Part shown: positions 24,387-36,382 of the stretch, piece by piece | Layout of the letters: every line of letters begins with the position of its first letter | How positions within the stretch are numbered: the stretch's first letter is position 1 | Source of the DNA: Gonocerus acuteangulatus | Lineage: Eukaryota; Arthropoda; Insecta; Hemiptera; Coreidae | DNA length: 64,000 nucleotides | NCBI GenBank assembly: GCA_946811695.1 | Contig: OX328126.1 | Location: 4,137,702-4,201,701 of the forward strand | Direction: 5' to 3' | Notes under the pieces: model-generated | The model's input: the letters and a program-made list of their open reading frames with translations, nothing else | What the model was told of the DNA's origin: nothing | Databases searched by the model: none | Made by a program: the position numbers and the translations under genes

Positions 24387-25250
24387 TACTCTCTTGAACA
24401 GAAAATATTTCTGTTTATAAAAATATGTTATACTTTTACTAAACTTAGCTACTTCCTTTCGTTTTTACTAAACGGTATAAATAACTGGAAAACGATTTTT
24501 TCAGATTTATAAATTTGACACTTCAGTTATATTCCTATTCTGGTTGGGAAAATTGCTGATGAAGGTTCTCTATTTCCATGACAACACGTGAAAGAGTAGT
24601 CTTCATAATGCCTTTTGTGGATATGCTTATATGTCCTCAACAAGAACTTCCTTTTTTGTTGCAAAACACTAAAGCCACGAACCGGATTTGGTTCCAGCGA
24701 GGTTACGACCATTTTTATGTTTCCCGTCTTGCCGAAATGAATCCTCGCGATTTGGCAACCTTGGAAGGAAAGACAGAACACCCGCTGACACTTGACAGGC
24801 ATTTATGACAGTGTTTTGCTCAAATGTGACAAAACCTTCAGCTTTGTGACGCTTTGATGCAACACAGTGTCTTGTAGGTGTGGTTTCATATGCGCCTGTC
24901 AGGTTCTACACTAATGGCTCCCAACTTTCATTGTACCCACACATCCTTTAACTAGAATATATAACTTGTAACAGAAATAAAGAAGATGTGATTTTTTTTT
25001 TCTTGCCAAGAAACTTGCCACAGCATCTATACCTAATCGTGGGAGTTTAACGTGAAAATCAGCAAAATGGCGTGCATTAAGGGTAAGGGTTACCTACCAA
25101 ACTAAAATGTAAATTGTCGAAATAGGCTAATGGTAAATAAAGCCACACACTTTATTCCTCCTCAATTTCCACTTTTCCCTAGTGTTTCACACCCATTTGG
25201 TCCCACATCGGGGGAATATGTTATAAATACAAACACTTACAGACTGGTCA

Positions 25251-25381
25251 TAGACTCAATGAAACCAATATGGTGAAAAGTAGTCAGCTGATCATTAATC
25301 GATATGTTTGAAATTAATTTAGGAAAATATAAGTTATTGATCAGCTGAATGACTTTCGCCATATTGGATTCTATCAGTCTA
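25251..25381. mobile_element. Palindromic MITE-like foldback
   Basis: 131-bp near-palindrome. The left arm TAGACTCAATGAAACCAATA...GTCAGCTGATCATTAA is inverted as TATTGATCAGCTGAATGACT...CCATATTGGATTCTATCAGT. The related half-copy at 24312-24386 shows that it is dispersed. No coding capacity. Confidence 0.75.
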
Positions 25382-27028
25382 TAACCAATGTCAAATGGCT
25401 CTACTATTGCAAGTTCAAGTTGTGGATTTAAGCCTTTGTATATATAACATATCCACACAAAGAGGCACCAAAAAAAGCGTGAAACATGCAGAAGAGTGGA
25501 AATAAATATATTTAAAATTGTTAGTGTAGTTTTATTTAATTATTAATTATAAAACCTAAATGTGCACCTGGTGGCTGACTATTAATTGTTTTCCTGCAAA
25601 GAAACTCACTATAAAACATTGGAAACTAATGGGAAGAATGCATTCTGAAATCTAGCACAACCATAGCAGTGGAAACTGTTATTTACTCTAATGACATTTT
25701 TTTAATTATTATTGAGTCAATAATAAATATTAACCGCTTAATGACTGAATTTATATTAACAATTATATCAAAAAATCATCAATTTTTCTTTAAGATTTTA
25801 TTACCGGTAGATTTAGTTCATTATATATAGCTTTATGAGGCAGATAAAACAACAATTTGTTCGAGAATGAAACAAGATATTTACTATGGTTCATAACATT
25901 ACTCAGGGTTCAATTAAGCTGCCAAAAAACACAACCTAGCCAAAGGTATATAAAACAGTTGTCTAGTTTATAATTAGTAATAAGACCTAATGTAAAAATA
26001 TTACAGGCGATGGCATTGAATATCGTTAAGATTTTCACCTTAACTTGTTAATGGAAAACTCGAAACAGCATCTATCCGAGATATCTTGACTATAAGCATT
26101 AAACGGTTAAAGATAAAAACTTTTTATATTTATTGTACAGAATGCCAAGCTGAGGAATGTACTCAGTGTGGAAATTATAGTTGAATGATATCAAGATATT
26201 AGTGAGCAAGAGAAGAAGAAGAGTATATGTCCAAAAACCCTATTGTCCTGCTAAAATTTTTCGATATTGATTTTATTTTTATTATTTGGTAGATTTTGCA
26301 GATTCTCCTGAATGCAGCCCCTCCTCCCAGGCGCAAGTCCTCTTTCTACACAATCTAATTAATAAAAGTTTGAAATTTATCTGTCCATCACCATGTTTGT
26401 GTATAACTGGCTAAAAAATGAATGCATTCTCATGAATTTTTACATTCATATGTCAACCTTTCTGTCTAACCAACTTACCCTTTTGTATTAGAAAAAGTTT
26501 TTTTAACCTAATTTTATCCAAATTGGATCTCTTTTGAAGATTTCGTAACTGAAAAAGTCATATCGATGACCTAGAATGAAAAACTCGTATCTCAAAAAAA
26601 CAAAAACAAAAAAAAAAAAAAAAAAAAAAACGTAAATAACTTTTTTACATTATTAGATGGATAAGCTAGTATTTCACAATAGTTGAGTGCCAAAGAAACT
26701 TAGCCATACTCGTGCTGTGCTCTAACAACAAAGAATAAACCCTTGTATCTTTCTCAGTTGCCATAATATCCAGCCAATAACGTATAAACGTTATTTACTC
26801 CATTTTCTTAGATATGAGGTTTTCGTTCCAGGCCATCGAAATGCCAAATAGCTGGTGTGTTTTTCTTGGGTTGAAACATTTTTAATTCAATAGGCACGAC
26901 TAGCTTCTCTTTGGATTTTTTTCAAAGATTTCATTAGTGTCTGTAATTAATATTTTTAAAAAAACTACAAATTTTTAAGGCAACATACTTGAAAATTGAT
27001 ACACCTGAAATAACTATGACTGCTTTAT

Positions 27029-27029
27029 A

Positions 27030-27066
<37 letters not shown>

Positions 27067-27102
27067 GGTGCTTCGACAACTTGGCCATTAGCGCCGCGCT
27101 TT
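27029..27102 (-). mobile_element. 5'-truncated SINE tail (family A module)
   Basis: A T-run (27029-27064) followed by ACGGTGCTTCGACAACTTGG and CCATTAGCGCCG: the minus-strand A-tail and terminal module of SINE family A (and of the 5S SINE), without any tRNA head. A 5'-truncated copy. Confidence 0.85.
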
Positions 27103-27432
27103 ATACTCATTCGTAACATTGTATGCACTCATGTTGTTTTTCAAAAGAGCTTTTCATAAACTACATAGGTACAATATAAATCACTAGCCATTAGAAAAGC
27201 TTAAAAGTAATCAATCCAATAACTATAAAACTTAAAAAAGATTAAAACTGAAACATGTAAAAGATGCATTACAAGATTGTATAGCTTTATTATTTTGAGG
27301 TATAACAAAAAAAAAATTACATAGCAACTACGAAAAACGGATAGCTGCATTAGGATTGGAGAAATATCTACAATGTATACAAATTAAAATTAACAACATT
27401 TTCATGATCTGTGGGTGATAAAGTATAATATT
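27103..27432. other. Unclassified AT-rich stretch
   Basis: No gene or repeat recognised. Confidence 0.5.
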
Positions 27433-28247
27433 CTACTAGGGAAATCTGGATAAAATATAATATTCTACTAGGGAAATCTGGATAAAATATAATATTCTAC
27501 TAGGGAAATCTGGATAAAATATAATATTCTACTAGGGAAATCTGGATAAAATATAATATTCTACTAGGGAAATCTGGATAAAATATAATATTCTACTAGG
27601 CAAATCTGGATAAAATATAATATTCTACTAGGCAAATCTGGATAAAATATAATATTCTACTAGGCAAATCTGGATAAAATATAATATTCTACTAGGCAAA
27701 TCTGGATAAAATATAATATTCTACTAGGCAAATCTGGATAAAATATAATATTCTACTAGGCAAATCTGGATAAAATATAATATTCTACTAGGCAAATCTG
27801 GATAAAATATAATATTCTACTAGGCAAATCTGGATAAAATATAATATTCTACTAGGGAAATCTGGATATAATATAATATTCTACTAGGCAAATCTGGATA
27901 AAATATAATATTCTACTAGGCAAATCTGGATAAAATATAATATTCTACTAGGCAAATCTGGATAAAATATAATATTCTACTAGGCAAATCTGGATAAAAT
28001 ATAATATTCTACTAGGCAAATCTGGATAAAATATAATATTCTACTAGGCAAATCTGGATAAAATATAATATTCTACTAGGGAAATCTGGATAAAATATAA
28101 TATTCTACTAGGGAAATCTGGATAAAATATAATATTCTACTAGGCAAATCTGGATAAAATATAATATTCTACTAGGCAAATCTGGATAAAATATAATATT
28201 CTACTAGGCAAATCTGGATAAAATATAATATTCTACTAGGCAAATCC
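27433..28247. repeat. 32-bp tandem repeat, about 25 copies
   Basis: The unit AAATCTGGATAAAATATAAT plus ATTCTACTAGGC repeats every 32 bp. Units end either GGGA or GGCA: GGGA-type units are clustered at the left edge and again near 27855 and 28080-28130, showing block-wise homogenisation. Confidence 0.97.
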
Positions 28248-28361
28248 GAATTCCTTCAGCAGGTAGACAACTTAGGCGGGTTTGCTCCAAACCAACCAAG
28301 CTAAATAGAACTTTTGTATATTTAAAGATTTAATGAAAATAAAAAGTCTTTAATAAATTTT

Positions 28362-28640
28362 ATTTGATGTAAGAGGATGACGGAGTCTGAGAGAACCGTG
28401 CCCAATGAGGGCATGCGGAGAGCTGCTGTTATTTGATGTAAGATGATGATGGAGTCTGAGAGAACCGTGCCCAATGAGGGCATGCGGAGAGCTGCTGTTA
28501 TTTGATGTAAGATGATGATGGAGTCTGAGAGAGCCATACCCAATGAGGGCATGCGGAGAGCTGCTGTTATTTGATGTAACATGATGATGGAGTCTGAGAG
28601 AACCGTGCCCAACAACGGCATGCGGAGAGCTGCTGTTATT
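28362..28640. repeat. 69-bp tandem repeat, 4 copies, open in frame on the minus strand
   Basis: Units start ATTTGATGTAA at 28362, 28431, 28500 and 28569. Because 69 is divisible by 3, the minus strand stays open for 112 codons (28322-28660) as a 23-residue repeat of the type ITAALRMPSLGT. No signal peptide or known domain. I regard coding as unproven. Confidence 0.85.
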
Positions 28641-29205
28641 GCAACTCTAGAATCAAGCATCTTCTGGAATCCTCTAAAAAATATATTCTGAAATTAATGA
28701 TTTCCTCAAAGAATTATTTGTTTAAATAAATAAGCTAAGAAATCGTGGACTGGATTCCCCATAATAGAATTCTTTAGTTAATACATTTAAAAATAACCAA
28801 AAGAAATAAAATCACACTATAATGTTTACTGAATGTTTTAATCTTTTATTTTGTTATAACTTAAATTGTTTATATTAAATGACATGCTAAATTTGTCCCA
28901 TAGGGATTGGATACATTCCAACAACATGTTTTCATAACCCTGGGCAGATTTATCTTCATCAAAAATCTCGTTTCATCTTATAAATTACCATGTCCAAATA
29001 ATTGTTTTAAAATATCATTTGAATAAAATATCCTCCCATGCAATATCTCTTGAAGCAAATACTGTATAGGTATCTGACTCTTGGTTTATTTACAGGTAAC
29101 CATTAAATGCTGGGTGGGCTATAATCTGCGATTCCGGACAATAATACGAAAAGTGAATGAGTTTTGAAATCACATCCTCCAGGGCATGAGCTGAGTGCTG
29201 TATTT
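28641..29205. other. Unclassified AT-rich stretch
   Basis: Nothing supportable seen. Confidence 0.5.
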
Positions 29206-29216
29206 CTCTCTCTCTC

Positions 29217-29292
<76 letters not shown>

Positions 29293-29308
29293 TATATATA
29301 TATATATG
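29206..29308. repeat. (CT)n, (CA)n, (TA)n compound microsatellite
   Basis: About 78 bp of CT followed by short CA and TA runs. Confidence 0.97.
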
Positions 29309-29447
29309 TTTCATTCTAGAATTTTAATCATTGACCATCCCACTTTTATAGATCTAAATGTTTTGGAAAAAGGAAATTTTATACTTGTTAAAAATAAATG
29401 TAAAAAGACTATTACATATTTAGTCTGCACTGCTGTGTTGTTTTTAC

Positions 29448-29688
29448 GTGGTCAAAGGTACAACACCCCATGGTCAAAGGTACAACTAAACATATGTTGT
29501 ACCTTTGACCACTGTAAATTATTTTTTTTTTAAATTAATAAAAAATATTAAATGCAAAGCTAGAACCTTGAAAAAATTAAATATGATAAGCAATAGAATA
29601 CTAATTACAATGAAATAAAAAAAAAAAATTTAGCCTTAATATTCGAGCTAAAAAAAATTCAATTTTGCAAAGTGGTCAAAGGTACAAC
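29448..29688. mobile_element. Small element(s) with 17-bp perfect inverted repeats
   Basis: GTGGTCAAAGGTACAAC occurs at 29448 and 29672 on the plus strand and inverted at 29496-29512; a shorter copy (TGGTCAAAGGTACAAC) is at 29471. The 193-bp interval 29496-29688 is bounded by a perfect 17-bp inverted repeat, and 29448-29512 forms a second, nested foldback. Non-coding. Confidence 0.65.
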
Positions 29689-29694
29689 ACCTTC

Positions 29695-29695
<1 letters not shown>

Positions 29696-29760
<65 letters not shown>
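29696..29760. repeat. (TA)n-(TG)n microsatellite
   Basis: Directly visible. Confidence 0.97.
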
Positions 29761-30428
29761 AAAAATACATTGCAATAAGTATTTAATGACATAATTCACT
29801 TAAAACACATGTTAACACTTTCACTGCAGCTGTCATTGTTTCATGTGCGGCTACCTTAGTATCAGGTGCATGTTTTGTTTGAATTTTTCATGTAGACATT
29901 TTCTTAAATAAAAATTTCATCAAAAATCTTCCAGTCAGTTGATTTGGAAACAAAAACACTGTTTGAAAGCCTAAACAATACTGAATACTGTCTTTACCTG
30001 GAGCTGTAAAAGTGAATCCCCTCCATTTACAAGCCTTTTGAATCTAAACGGAAAAGTACTGGGGGAGTGTCCTTCCGAAGGGACACTCGTAAGCGGGTAG
30101 GATCGCTAGTGTCCTTCCGTAATCACACCCGCAGTGAAAGTAACTACAGAAAATAAAAATAATTAAAAATGCTGCATGAGCCATATTGCTTGACGATAGT
30201 CCAAATATAGGCACTGCTATTCAATACATAGAAATTCACAATCTCAAATGAAAACTTGTTTTCAGATTTCCTCCCATGTTTTAGTTCTATGTTTACAGGC
30301 CACTATCCGAAATACCATTTTACAAGGACTCTTGAAAATTGATTATGTTTTAATATAATTCCTTTATTCGATTTTATTGATGGGTATGGTAATCAGGACC
30401 TATTGACTGCTTCTTTTATATAAAAATA

Positions 30429-30430
<2 letters not shown>

Positions 30431-30493
<63 letters not shown>
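30431..30493. repeat. (TA)n microsatellite
   Basis: Directly visible. Confidence 0.97.
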
Positions 30494-30496
<3 letters not shown>

Positions 30497-31094
30497 ACTA
30501 CAACTTAACTTATATATCAAATGAGTTTATTTACACATTTAGATAGGCTGATTTATTTTTAAATTGTACTGGGAAAATTTTGTACAAGTATATTACAACT
30601 TAAACTAGGAGTTTTTTTTTAATGTTTACAATGCAATGTATTTATTCAATTTATTTATTTTTCATTTCAAGAAGATTTGTAGGAACATACATAGTCATAT
30701 TTACGTCTGATGGTATAAAAAATGATTGCAATGTAAAATACTTTACTGGATGAAAACACTCACAAAAAAAAAAAAAAAAATGGGATTGGATTGGTGTCTC
30801 TGCTCATCAAACTGTTAAATAAATAAAATCACATTGCATTTAAGGTAATATTAATAATATTTAATAGCAAAACTACTATTTACAATTTTTAAATAATTTA
30901 AACTATATTAATTAATGTGATAAGATTGTGGATAAACTTAGGCTTCTTGTTAGATGATCACGTAAGTTGACAGTCCATGTCATTTCTTCTTCTTCGATTG
31001 CCAGTATTGGTAATGTTATATTGATACATTTTTGATAAATTTCCTGTTTTTTCCCAAATAATCTGATATAATCTGTGGGAGTACCACAGCAAAG

Positions 31095-31098
<4 letters not shown>

Positions 31099-31133
<35 letters not shown>
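31099..31133. repeat. (TA)n microsatellite
   Basis: Directly visible; followed by a dispersed repeat also found after 52564. Confidence 0.95.
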
Positions 31134-31888
31134 TATTCAGAAGTTTGTCTGCCTACCATACAGGTAGGTCTTGATCCGCAGAGAGTCATAAGCTAGGTCA
31201 AAATCGTCAAGGACTCACAGTTTGGAGGTCACAGGTTAGAAACTGTGAACCCGAACAGTTACAGATTTTTTTTATTAGATTTTAATATTACTTAGTTGGT
31301 TGCCGTTAACTGCAAGGATTCAAGTTCGAGTCGGAAGATTTGTTTCTTCTATTCTTTCATTTAATTTTAATTTCATTTAATTTATTTGTGTTTTTCGATT
31401 TTAATATTACTTATTTGGTTTCACTAACTATGAGCACATTTATGTGCCAGGTAACAGGTATTTAATATAAAGCAGGTATAGCACGGCATGCCGGGTAGCA
31501 GCTCGTAAATAACAAAATCTGATAAGTAGTCTGGTGCTTTAAGTAATGAAAAATTAGTTAAATAGTTTTGTTTTTAAGGAATTTTATAAGCCACTCCATG
31601 GATCTTTAAAATCTCTCTCTCTCCTCTCAAGTGGAAACATTCTGACAAAAGATACATAATTGATAGGACAATGTTTCCGCATTGAGTGATTCTACTGAAT
31701 ATGTGACAAGCACGTGTAAGTCTCTTATGACCAATACTAAGCTTCTTAATTACTGGTTCAGCTCGCCAAAGCAATGGAATGGGTGAGAGCAAAAACCACT
31801 TCAGTAAAAAAAATTCTAAAATTCGTTTTTCATTACATTATAAATTTTCCTGAGGCCGAATTAAATAGAAACTATGTAATTTTTGCAT

Positions 31889-32136
31889 GACAGCAACATA
31901 AATGCTTGTTATGACAGCAACATAAATGCTTGTTATGACAGCAACATAAATGCTTGTTATGACAGCAACATAAATGCTTGTTATGACAGCAACATAAATG
32001 CTTGTTATGACAGCAACATAAATGCTCGTTATGACAGCAACATAAATGCTTGTTATGACAGCAACATAAATGCTTGTTATGACAGCAACATAAATGCTTG
32101 TTATGACAGCAACATAAATGCTTGTTATGACAAAGG
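31889..32136. repeat. 24-bp tandem repeat, about 10 copies
   Basis: GACAGCAACATAAATGCTTG TTAT units every 24 bp. The period keeps an 8-residue frame open (31883-32152, NINACYDS repeats), but there is no other sign of coding. The same array, cut by the N gap to about 4 units, starts the second copy of the duplication at 53261. Confidence 0.95.
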
Positions 32137-33071
32137 GGAAAAAAAAGTTTGATTATTTGGAAATTTGGTGGAGTTTATATGTTTTTTTCCATCTTTATTT
32201 TGAAATTCATGACTTATGTGGTTTCTGCACTCACCGATTCAATTGTTGGATTGTTTTTTTTTAACAAAAGTGTATAAAGATAATTTATAGTTCAGATACT
32301 TATGCCCTGCTACCGGTAGGAAATTAGTTCTTTCAATGAACAAATACAACGAGGTGGGTTCTGTTTTGTTCCCAGTCGGGGGTTGCTTCTTTAGCAACTA
32401 GTTTTCTCTCCAGTCTAAGCCGACAAGAAACTTGTGGCTTGTTCAATAATATAATTACGTCTTCCTGAAAACTTTTTAATTTCTGATGTTTTAGTTTCTA
32501 CTGTAAATATTTCATGTAAATAGTGTTGTTTGTTTAATGGTATAAATACTGGATATTGAAAAGTTCATAGATAATATGAAATTAAGGTATTATATTTACT
32601 CTCTAAAGTTATAACGAATACAAAGGCTAGTTTTGTGTACATGCCTTTAATCCTCAATATATTAATTAGAGTGAAGGTATAAAAGTTGAAAAAATTAAGG
32701 TAAAACATTATTTTCAAAAAAATCTGCAAACTTTCTGGACAACTCAATTATTTGTTTCTTCATAATTATTTTATTTTATTGCCTAGAGATTTTTTTTTTT
32801 TCTAACTATTCTTGTACAATAAGACACACAGCTACAGGTTTTCAAAATAAGTAATAGATAAATAAATTATGTATTGTTAATCTCTGTTGAAAGGACCCAA
32901 TTTAAAACAAAAGCTGATTTTACAAACAAACATTATGTCATTTCCTGAATGAATTCAGATTCAAACTTTACGTGCACCGTGATATGTATTAAATCAAAAA
33001 TATTACAAAATTCATATTAAGCTCATTATACAAAGGACACATAGGGACCTTCTTTTAAAATGTAATTTGGA

Positions 33072-33074
<3 letters not shown>
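32137..33074. other. AT-rich non-coding sequence (duplicated)
   Basis: No gene supported. Near-identical to 53371-54307, with scattered substitutions and one-base length changes in homopolymers. Confidence 0.6.

Positions 33075-33138
<64 letters not shown>
33075..33138. repeat. (TA)n microsatellite, short allele/paralogue
   Basis: About 63 bp; the homologous tract in copy 2 (54308-54472) is about 165 bp and interrupted by CA steps. Confidence 0.95.
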
Positions 33139-33140
<2 letters not shown>

Positions 33141-33368
33141 CACCTTATACATTTCTTAATATTTTTAAGGTGGGAGATCAATAGATAAAAATACAGAATT
33201 ACTTCTGCTCCAAAACGTTATTATTAACTATTATTATTCCTGGTTACTCCATTTAAAAAAATACAATAAAATCCATGAGCACAACGTACCTCTAACCCTA
33301 GCTAAGTGTATTGTCATTTATAAAGGTTTCCTCCCGTCACCCTCAATAAAAGTGTTGAGAAGCAATAT

Positions 33369-33413
33369 CATGGGCATATATAAGGGGGGGGGCTGAGGGG
33401 GCTGCAGCCCCCA
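33369..33413 (+). mobile_element. End fragment of the hAT-like MITE
   Basis: CATGGGCATATATAAGG followed by a G-run and CTGAGGGGGCTGCAGCCCCC matches the left end of 19876-20155, then stops matching. Present in both copies of the duplication. Confidence 0.7.
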
Positions 33414-33488
33414 ACGTCACTGATCAATGTCGACTATTTTCATTTTCGTCACTGATGAGATTGATTACATCTGGTAATTTGAATAATT

Positions 33489-33669
33489 TTATTTTATTTT
33501 TTTTTACGGCGCATTGACATCTGTACCATTAGCGCCAACATCCAGGGTGCATTGAGGAATTTCCCCAACAAGCCGTGAGATGAGAAAATTCCTACTGCTG
33601 GTAGGACTCGAACCCACCATCTCCCGCTTATGAATCTAAGACGTTAGCCACTAGACCATGGGGAGACCC
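33489..33669 (-). mobile_element. tRNA-derived SINE, family A
   Basis: Minus-strand head GGTCTCCCCATGGTCTAGTG (box A) and GGTTCGAGTCC inside GGGTTCGAGTCCTACC (box B), then the body and the terminal module GGCGCTAATGG, GCGCCGTAAAA, and an A-tail (T-run at 33489-33505 on the plus strand). About 180 bp. Diverged from the copy at 34250-34471. Present in both copies of the duplication. Confidence 0.9.
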
Positions 33670-34041
33670 GTTTATTTATTTTAAAACTGTTAAGAGACAT
33701 AACAATTTCAATAGATATTTGTATTAGGTAATGTTTATCTATTTATTTGGTTATTTAGAGGCTAAGGTGTGATTTGCTCTTTAGCAGGCCCTTGGTAGGT
33801 GAATGAAAAATTGTCACTGAAATGATGAATCAAGATGCCTGTTACACTTCACAAGCTGTAAATACTCCTTCTCTTCTTCAATCTACCAGGATCAAAATGT
33901 AAAGAGCAATTTTCAAAAGGGACATAGATCAATTTGATAAGATTTAAATGAATTTTCAAAATACTTTTTTCTCAAAATCATTATTGAAAACAATACAAAC
34001 AAATGTAACCTTAGGTTTACAATTTGACACACTATTATTCC
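33670..34041. other. AT-rich non-coding sequence (duplicated)
   Basis: No gene supported; matches 55004-55378. Confidence 0.6.
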
Positions 34042-34056
34042 TCTCTTCCTGCTTAA

Positions 34057-34646
34057 AAAAAAAAAAAAATCAGTCCCGTAACAGGCCATGAGGGCCCTGA
34101 GGGGCAGATACTATAGAGGTATCTGATTCATGACCATACGGCACATTAGGGAGATAGTGTGGTCAGTACTATGTGCTCCGGCCGCCTGATTTTCCCCTTA
34201 GCTGCTTCGACTGCTAGAGTCATTAGCACCAACCAAGGTACCCATTATTTTTTTTTTTATTTTTTTTTATTTTTTTTTTTTTTTATTTTTTTTTTTTTAC
34301 GGCGCATCGACATAAATCTTGGCCATTAGCGCCGACGTCCAGGGTGCCAGCCAGGAATTTTCTCAGCGAGCCCTGAGATGAGAAAATTTCTGGCGCCGGT
34401 GGGGATCGAACCCACCATCTCCCGCTTATGAATCTAGCGCGCTAGCCACTAGACCACGGGAGACCCCTATAGTACCCATTATTAAATTAATTAAAGGTTG
34501 GGTTGGCCTAGGGACGGTCAGGGAGGCCGAATTCAACCCATGAACGAAGACACTAGAAGAAAAAATCTTTAGTGCTTGCTCGGGATTTGAACTCAGGCCT
34601 CCAGCTTATTAGTCCAGTGCTCTACCACTGAACTAACCTCGCCCCA
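34057..34646 (-). mobile_element. tRNA-derived SINE, family B, with a nested SINE A
   Basis: The minus-strand head starts GGGGCGAGGTTAGTTCAGTG (box A type TAGTTCAGTGGTAGAGC) with box B GAGTTCAAATCCC, followed by a body of about 300 bp ending GTTACGGGACTGA then a T-run (A-run at 34057-34069 on the plus strand). A 15-bp target duplication TCTCTTCCTGCTTAA flanks it (34042-34056 and 34647-34661). A family A SINE is inserted at 34250-34471. Uninterrupted relatives lie at 49372-49730 and 42249-42527. The T-tail could double as a Pol III terminator. Confidence 0.92.
34250..34471 (-). mobile_element. tRNA-derived SINE, family A, nested in SINE B
   Basis: Minus-strand head GGGTCTCCCGTGGTCTAGTG, box B GGGTTCGATCCCCACC, terminal module GCGCTAATGGCCAAG and GCGCCGTAAA, then an A-tail. 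A 12-bp target duplication GTACCCATTATT (34238-34249 and 34472-34483) flanks it, and the uninterrupted SINE B at 49372 has the unsplit target. Insertion therefore used LINE-type target-primed reverse transcription after the SINE B had landed. Confidence 0.94.
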
Positions 34647-34755
34647 TCTCTTCCTGCTTAACATCATTAAAATTATTTCTTATATATTTCAACTTATTCG
34701 AATACCTCCTTTCTTTGCCAGGCACACTGAATAGGGGCAATCAGAGATTTGATAG

Positions 34756-34942
34756 TTTTTTTTTGTTTTTGTTTTTCGCACCGACATCTGGGCTATTAGC
34801 GCCGACATCCAGGGTGGAGCAAGGACTTTTCTCAGTGAGCCTTGAGATGAGAAAATTCCTGCAGCTGGTGGGACTCGAACCCACCATCTCCCGCATGAGA
34901 ATCTAAGGCGTTAGCCACTAGACCACGGGTAGACCCAACAAG
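34756..34942 (-). mobile_element. tRNA-derived SINE, family A
   Basis: Minus-strand head GGGTCTACCCGTGGTCTAGTG-like with box B GGGTTCGAGTCCCACC, the terminal module, and a T-rich left edge equal to the A-tail. Target duplication TTTGATAG at 34748-34755 and 34943-34950. The open frame across it (34715-34906) is SINE sequence, not a gene. Confidence 0.92.
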
Positions 34943-36382
34943 TTTGATAGCGATTGTAAAACTCTTTTAATAATGTTCAGACGGGTTTTCTGCATTCTCC
35001 TTTCTAAGAAGTTTTGGGGTCTTTTTGCGAAGACCATATCCAGTTACTTTTGAAGTAGCAGTAGTGATTTATAACAGTTACTCGAACTTGCTGATAAGCT
35101 TTCTGATTAGCTAATAGGTTCTTTGCTGGTTATCTATTACTAACTGACTCGTTATCTACGGTTATTTCTTATTCCATAATGGCAAGCAATATTTATTAAT
35201 AAAAAGGTTAATATGATCAAAATCAATTCTCTCGCCAATGAAATAAGTTATTAAGCATTAAAGTTGACTGTTTTGCAGGTTATTAAGGATAGCAAACAAC
35301 GTTATTTGTAAACAAACATATTTTATTACTTTTCTCTCTCTCTCTTTTTGGATATTTTACCTTTATTAAGCATTACATGCTATGCGTTTCCGCTCGCTAC
35401 GCTCGCTCAAGAAGATATCAAAACCCTAGTCAATCCAACTCGCAATTAATAGAAATATATTAATTTTAGCGACTCTAGTCTATCCAACTCGCTAAAATTA
35501 ATAGGATTCCATTAATTTTTCCGAGTAAGAAACCAATCCCTTTTTCTTTGTCAGGAACATCGCGAACTAATTGTAAAAGACTAATTTTTCTCACTAACAT
35601 AAACAGAGCTTTTTCATAAACAAAAGCTAATTCACTGTTGAAGGTTACTTTACTCCCAGCAAGAACCAAAGCAATTGGTCATCAGAATCCTCCAATAGGA
35701 AGGCAAAGGAGTTATGCGGATGCGCTAAATCACTGATACAATCACAACTGCTACTTCAAAAGTAACTGGATGTGGTCTTCGCAAAAAGACCCAAGTTTTG
35801 AATTATATTTAAAGACAATTTTCTCATTCACAATCTTATAGGCTATTTTTAAAATATTTTCCACGAATGTACAAATATCACTCAACTTGATGAATTTTCT
35901 TTTAAAAATATTGATATATCATAGCGAAATGCGCAAACAAATAATATTAACCAACTGAATAAAAAAAAACCAAACTGCAGAATGAATAAGTCGCATTTAT
36001 TGTTGTCCTGTCTCTTAATATTTACAAATTCCTGATAAAGATATTTCGATTTTCAACTTCTTAATTACTTTTTTGCTTTTGAAAATCCTTTATATTTTTA
36101 ACTGTCATTGACCTCTGTACTTTCCTCTTATGACAGGAAGAAATAGTTTACAATGACGTCATTTAGTTTATTTATAAATCTTGAAGTAAATACAACGAGT
36201 TTAAAATGGTTTCCTTGACTCCTAGAATTGCGCCAAGAATAGAATTTCTTAAACAAGCCGAAATGAGAGATTCTATTTGTATTGCTTTATTTTTAGAATA
36301 CTCTTACTTGTTCAGGAATTTGAAATCAATGAATCAGTATTTCGAATGAGATTTCTTAAAGGTTAGTCATAGGTTTTCATTT
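34943..36382. other. AT-rich non-coding sequence (duplicated)
   Basis: No gene supported. 35243-35520 shares with the foldback family F the phrases AAGTTATTAAGC, CATGCTATGCGTTTCCGCTC and CAATCCAACTCGC, so it holds a partial, decayed family F member. 35211-35215 is the empty site of the insertion found in copy 2. Confidence 0.55.

Larger units (their letters stand above)
24259..27028. other. Unclassified AT-rich region
   Basis: No gene supported. Includes a foldback at 25251-25381, half of the same repeat at 24312-24386, and an A-run at about 26595-26630 that could be an old retroposon tail. The open frame 24527-24802 (minus) has no domain I recognise and overlaps another frame on the plus strand. 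Confidence 0.5.
29761..31888. other. Unclassified AT-rich region
   Basis: No gene supported. (TA)n tracts at 30431-30493 and 31099-31133. 31140-31445 is loosely similar to 52565-53010: both have TTCAAGTTCGAGTCG-like or TTCCAAGTTCGAGTCG, then TTCTTCTA, ATTACTTATTTGGTTTC and TATGAGCACATTTAT, so an old dispersed repeat follows a (TA)n tract at both sites. 30062-30120 has GTGTCCTTCCG repeated around GGGACACTCG. Confidence 0.5.

Noticed and set aside
24527..24808. A 91-residue protein (minus) or 76-residue protein (plus)
   Set aside because: The two frames overlap on opposite strands, have no recognisable domain and lie in repeat-rich DNA. A tiny exon cannot be excluded.
31883..32152. Gene for an 8-residue repeat protein
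   Set aside because: It is a 24-bp minisatellite that stays open because 24 is a multiple of 3; no other coding signal.
32565..32747. Conserved 60-residue ORF (identical at 53800-53982)
   Set aside because: Identity reflects the segmental duplication, not selection; AT-rich sequence without domain features.
34387..34467. Real tRNA genes at the minus-strand tRNA-like sequences (also 33600, 34870, 39150, 49375)
   Set aside because: Each continues into a SINE body and tail and several have target duplications; the tRNA folds are degenerate.
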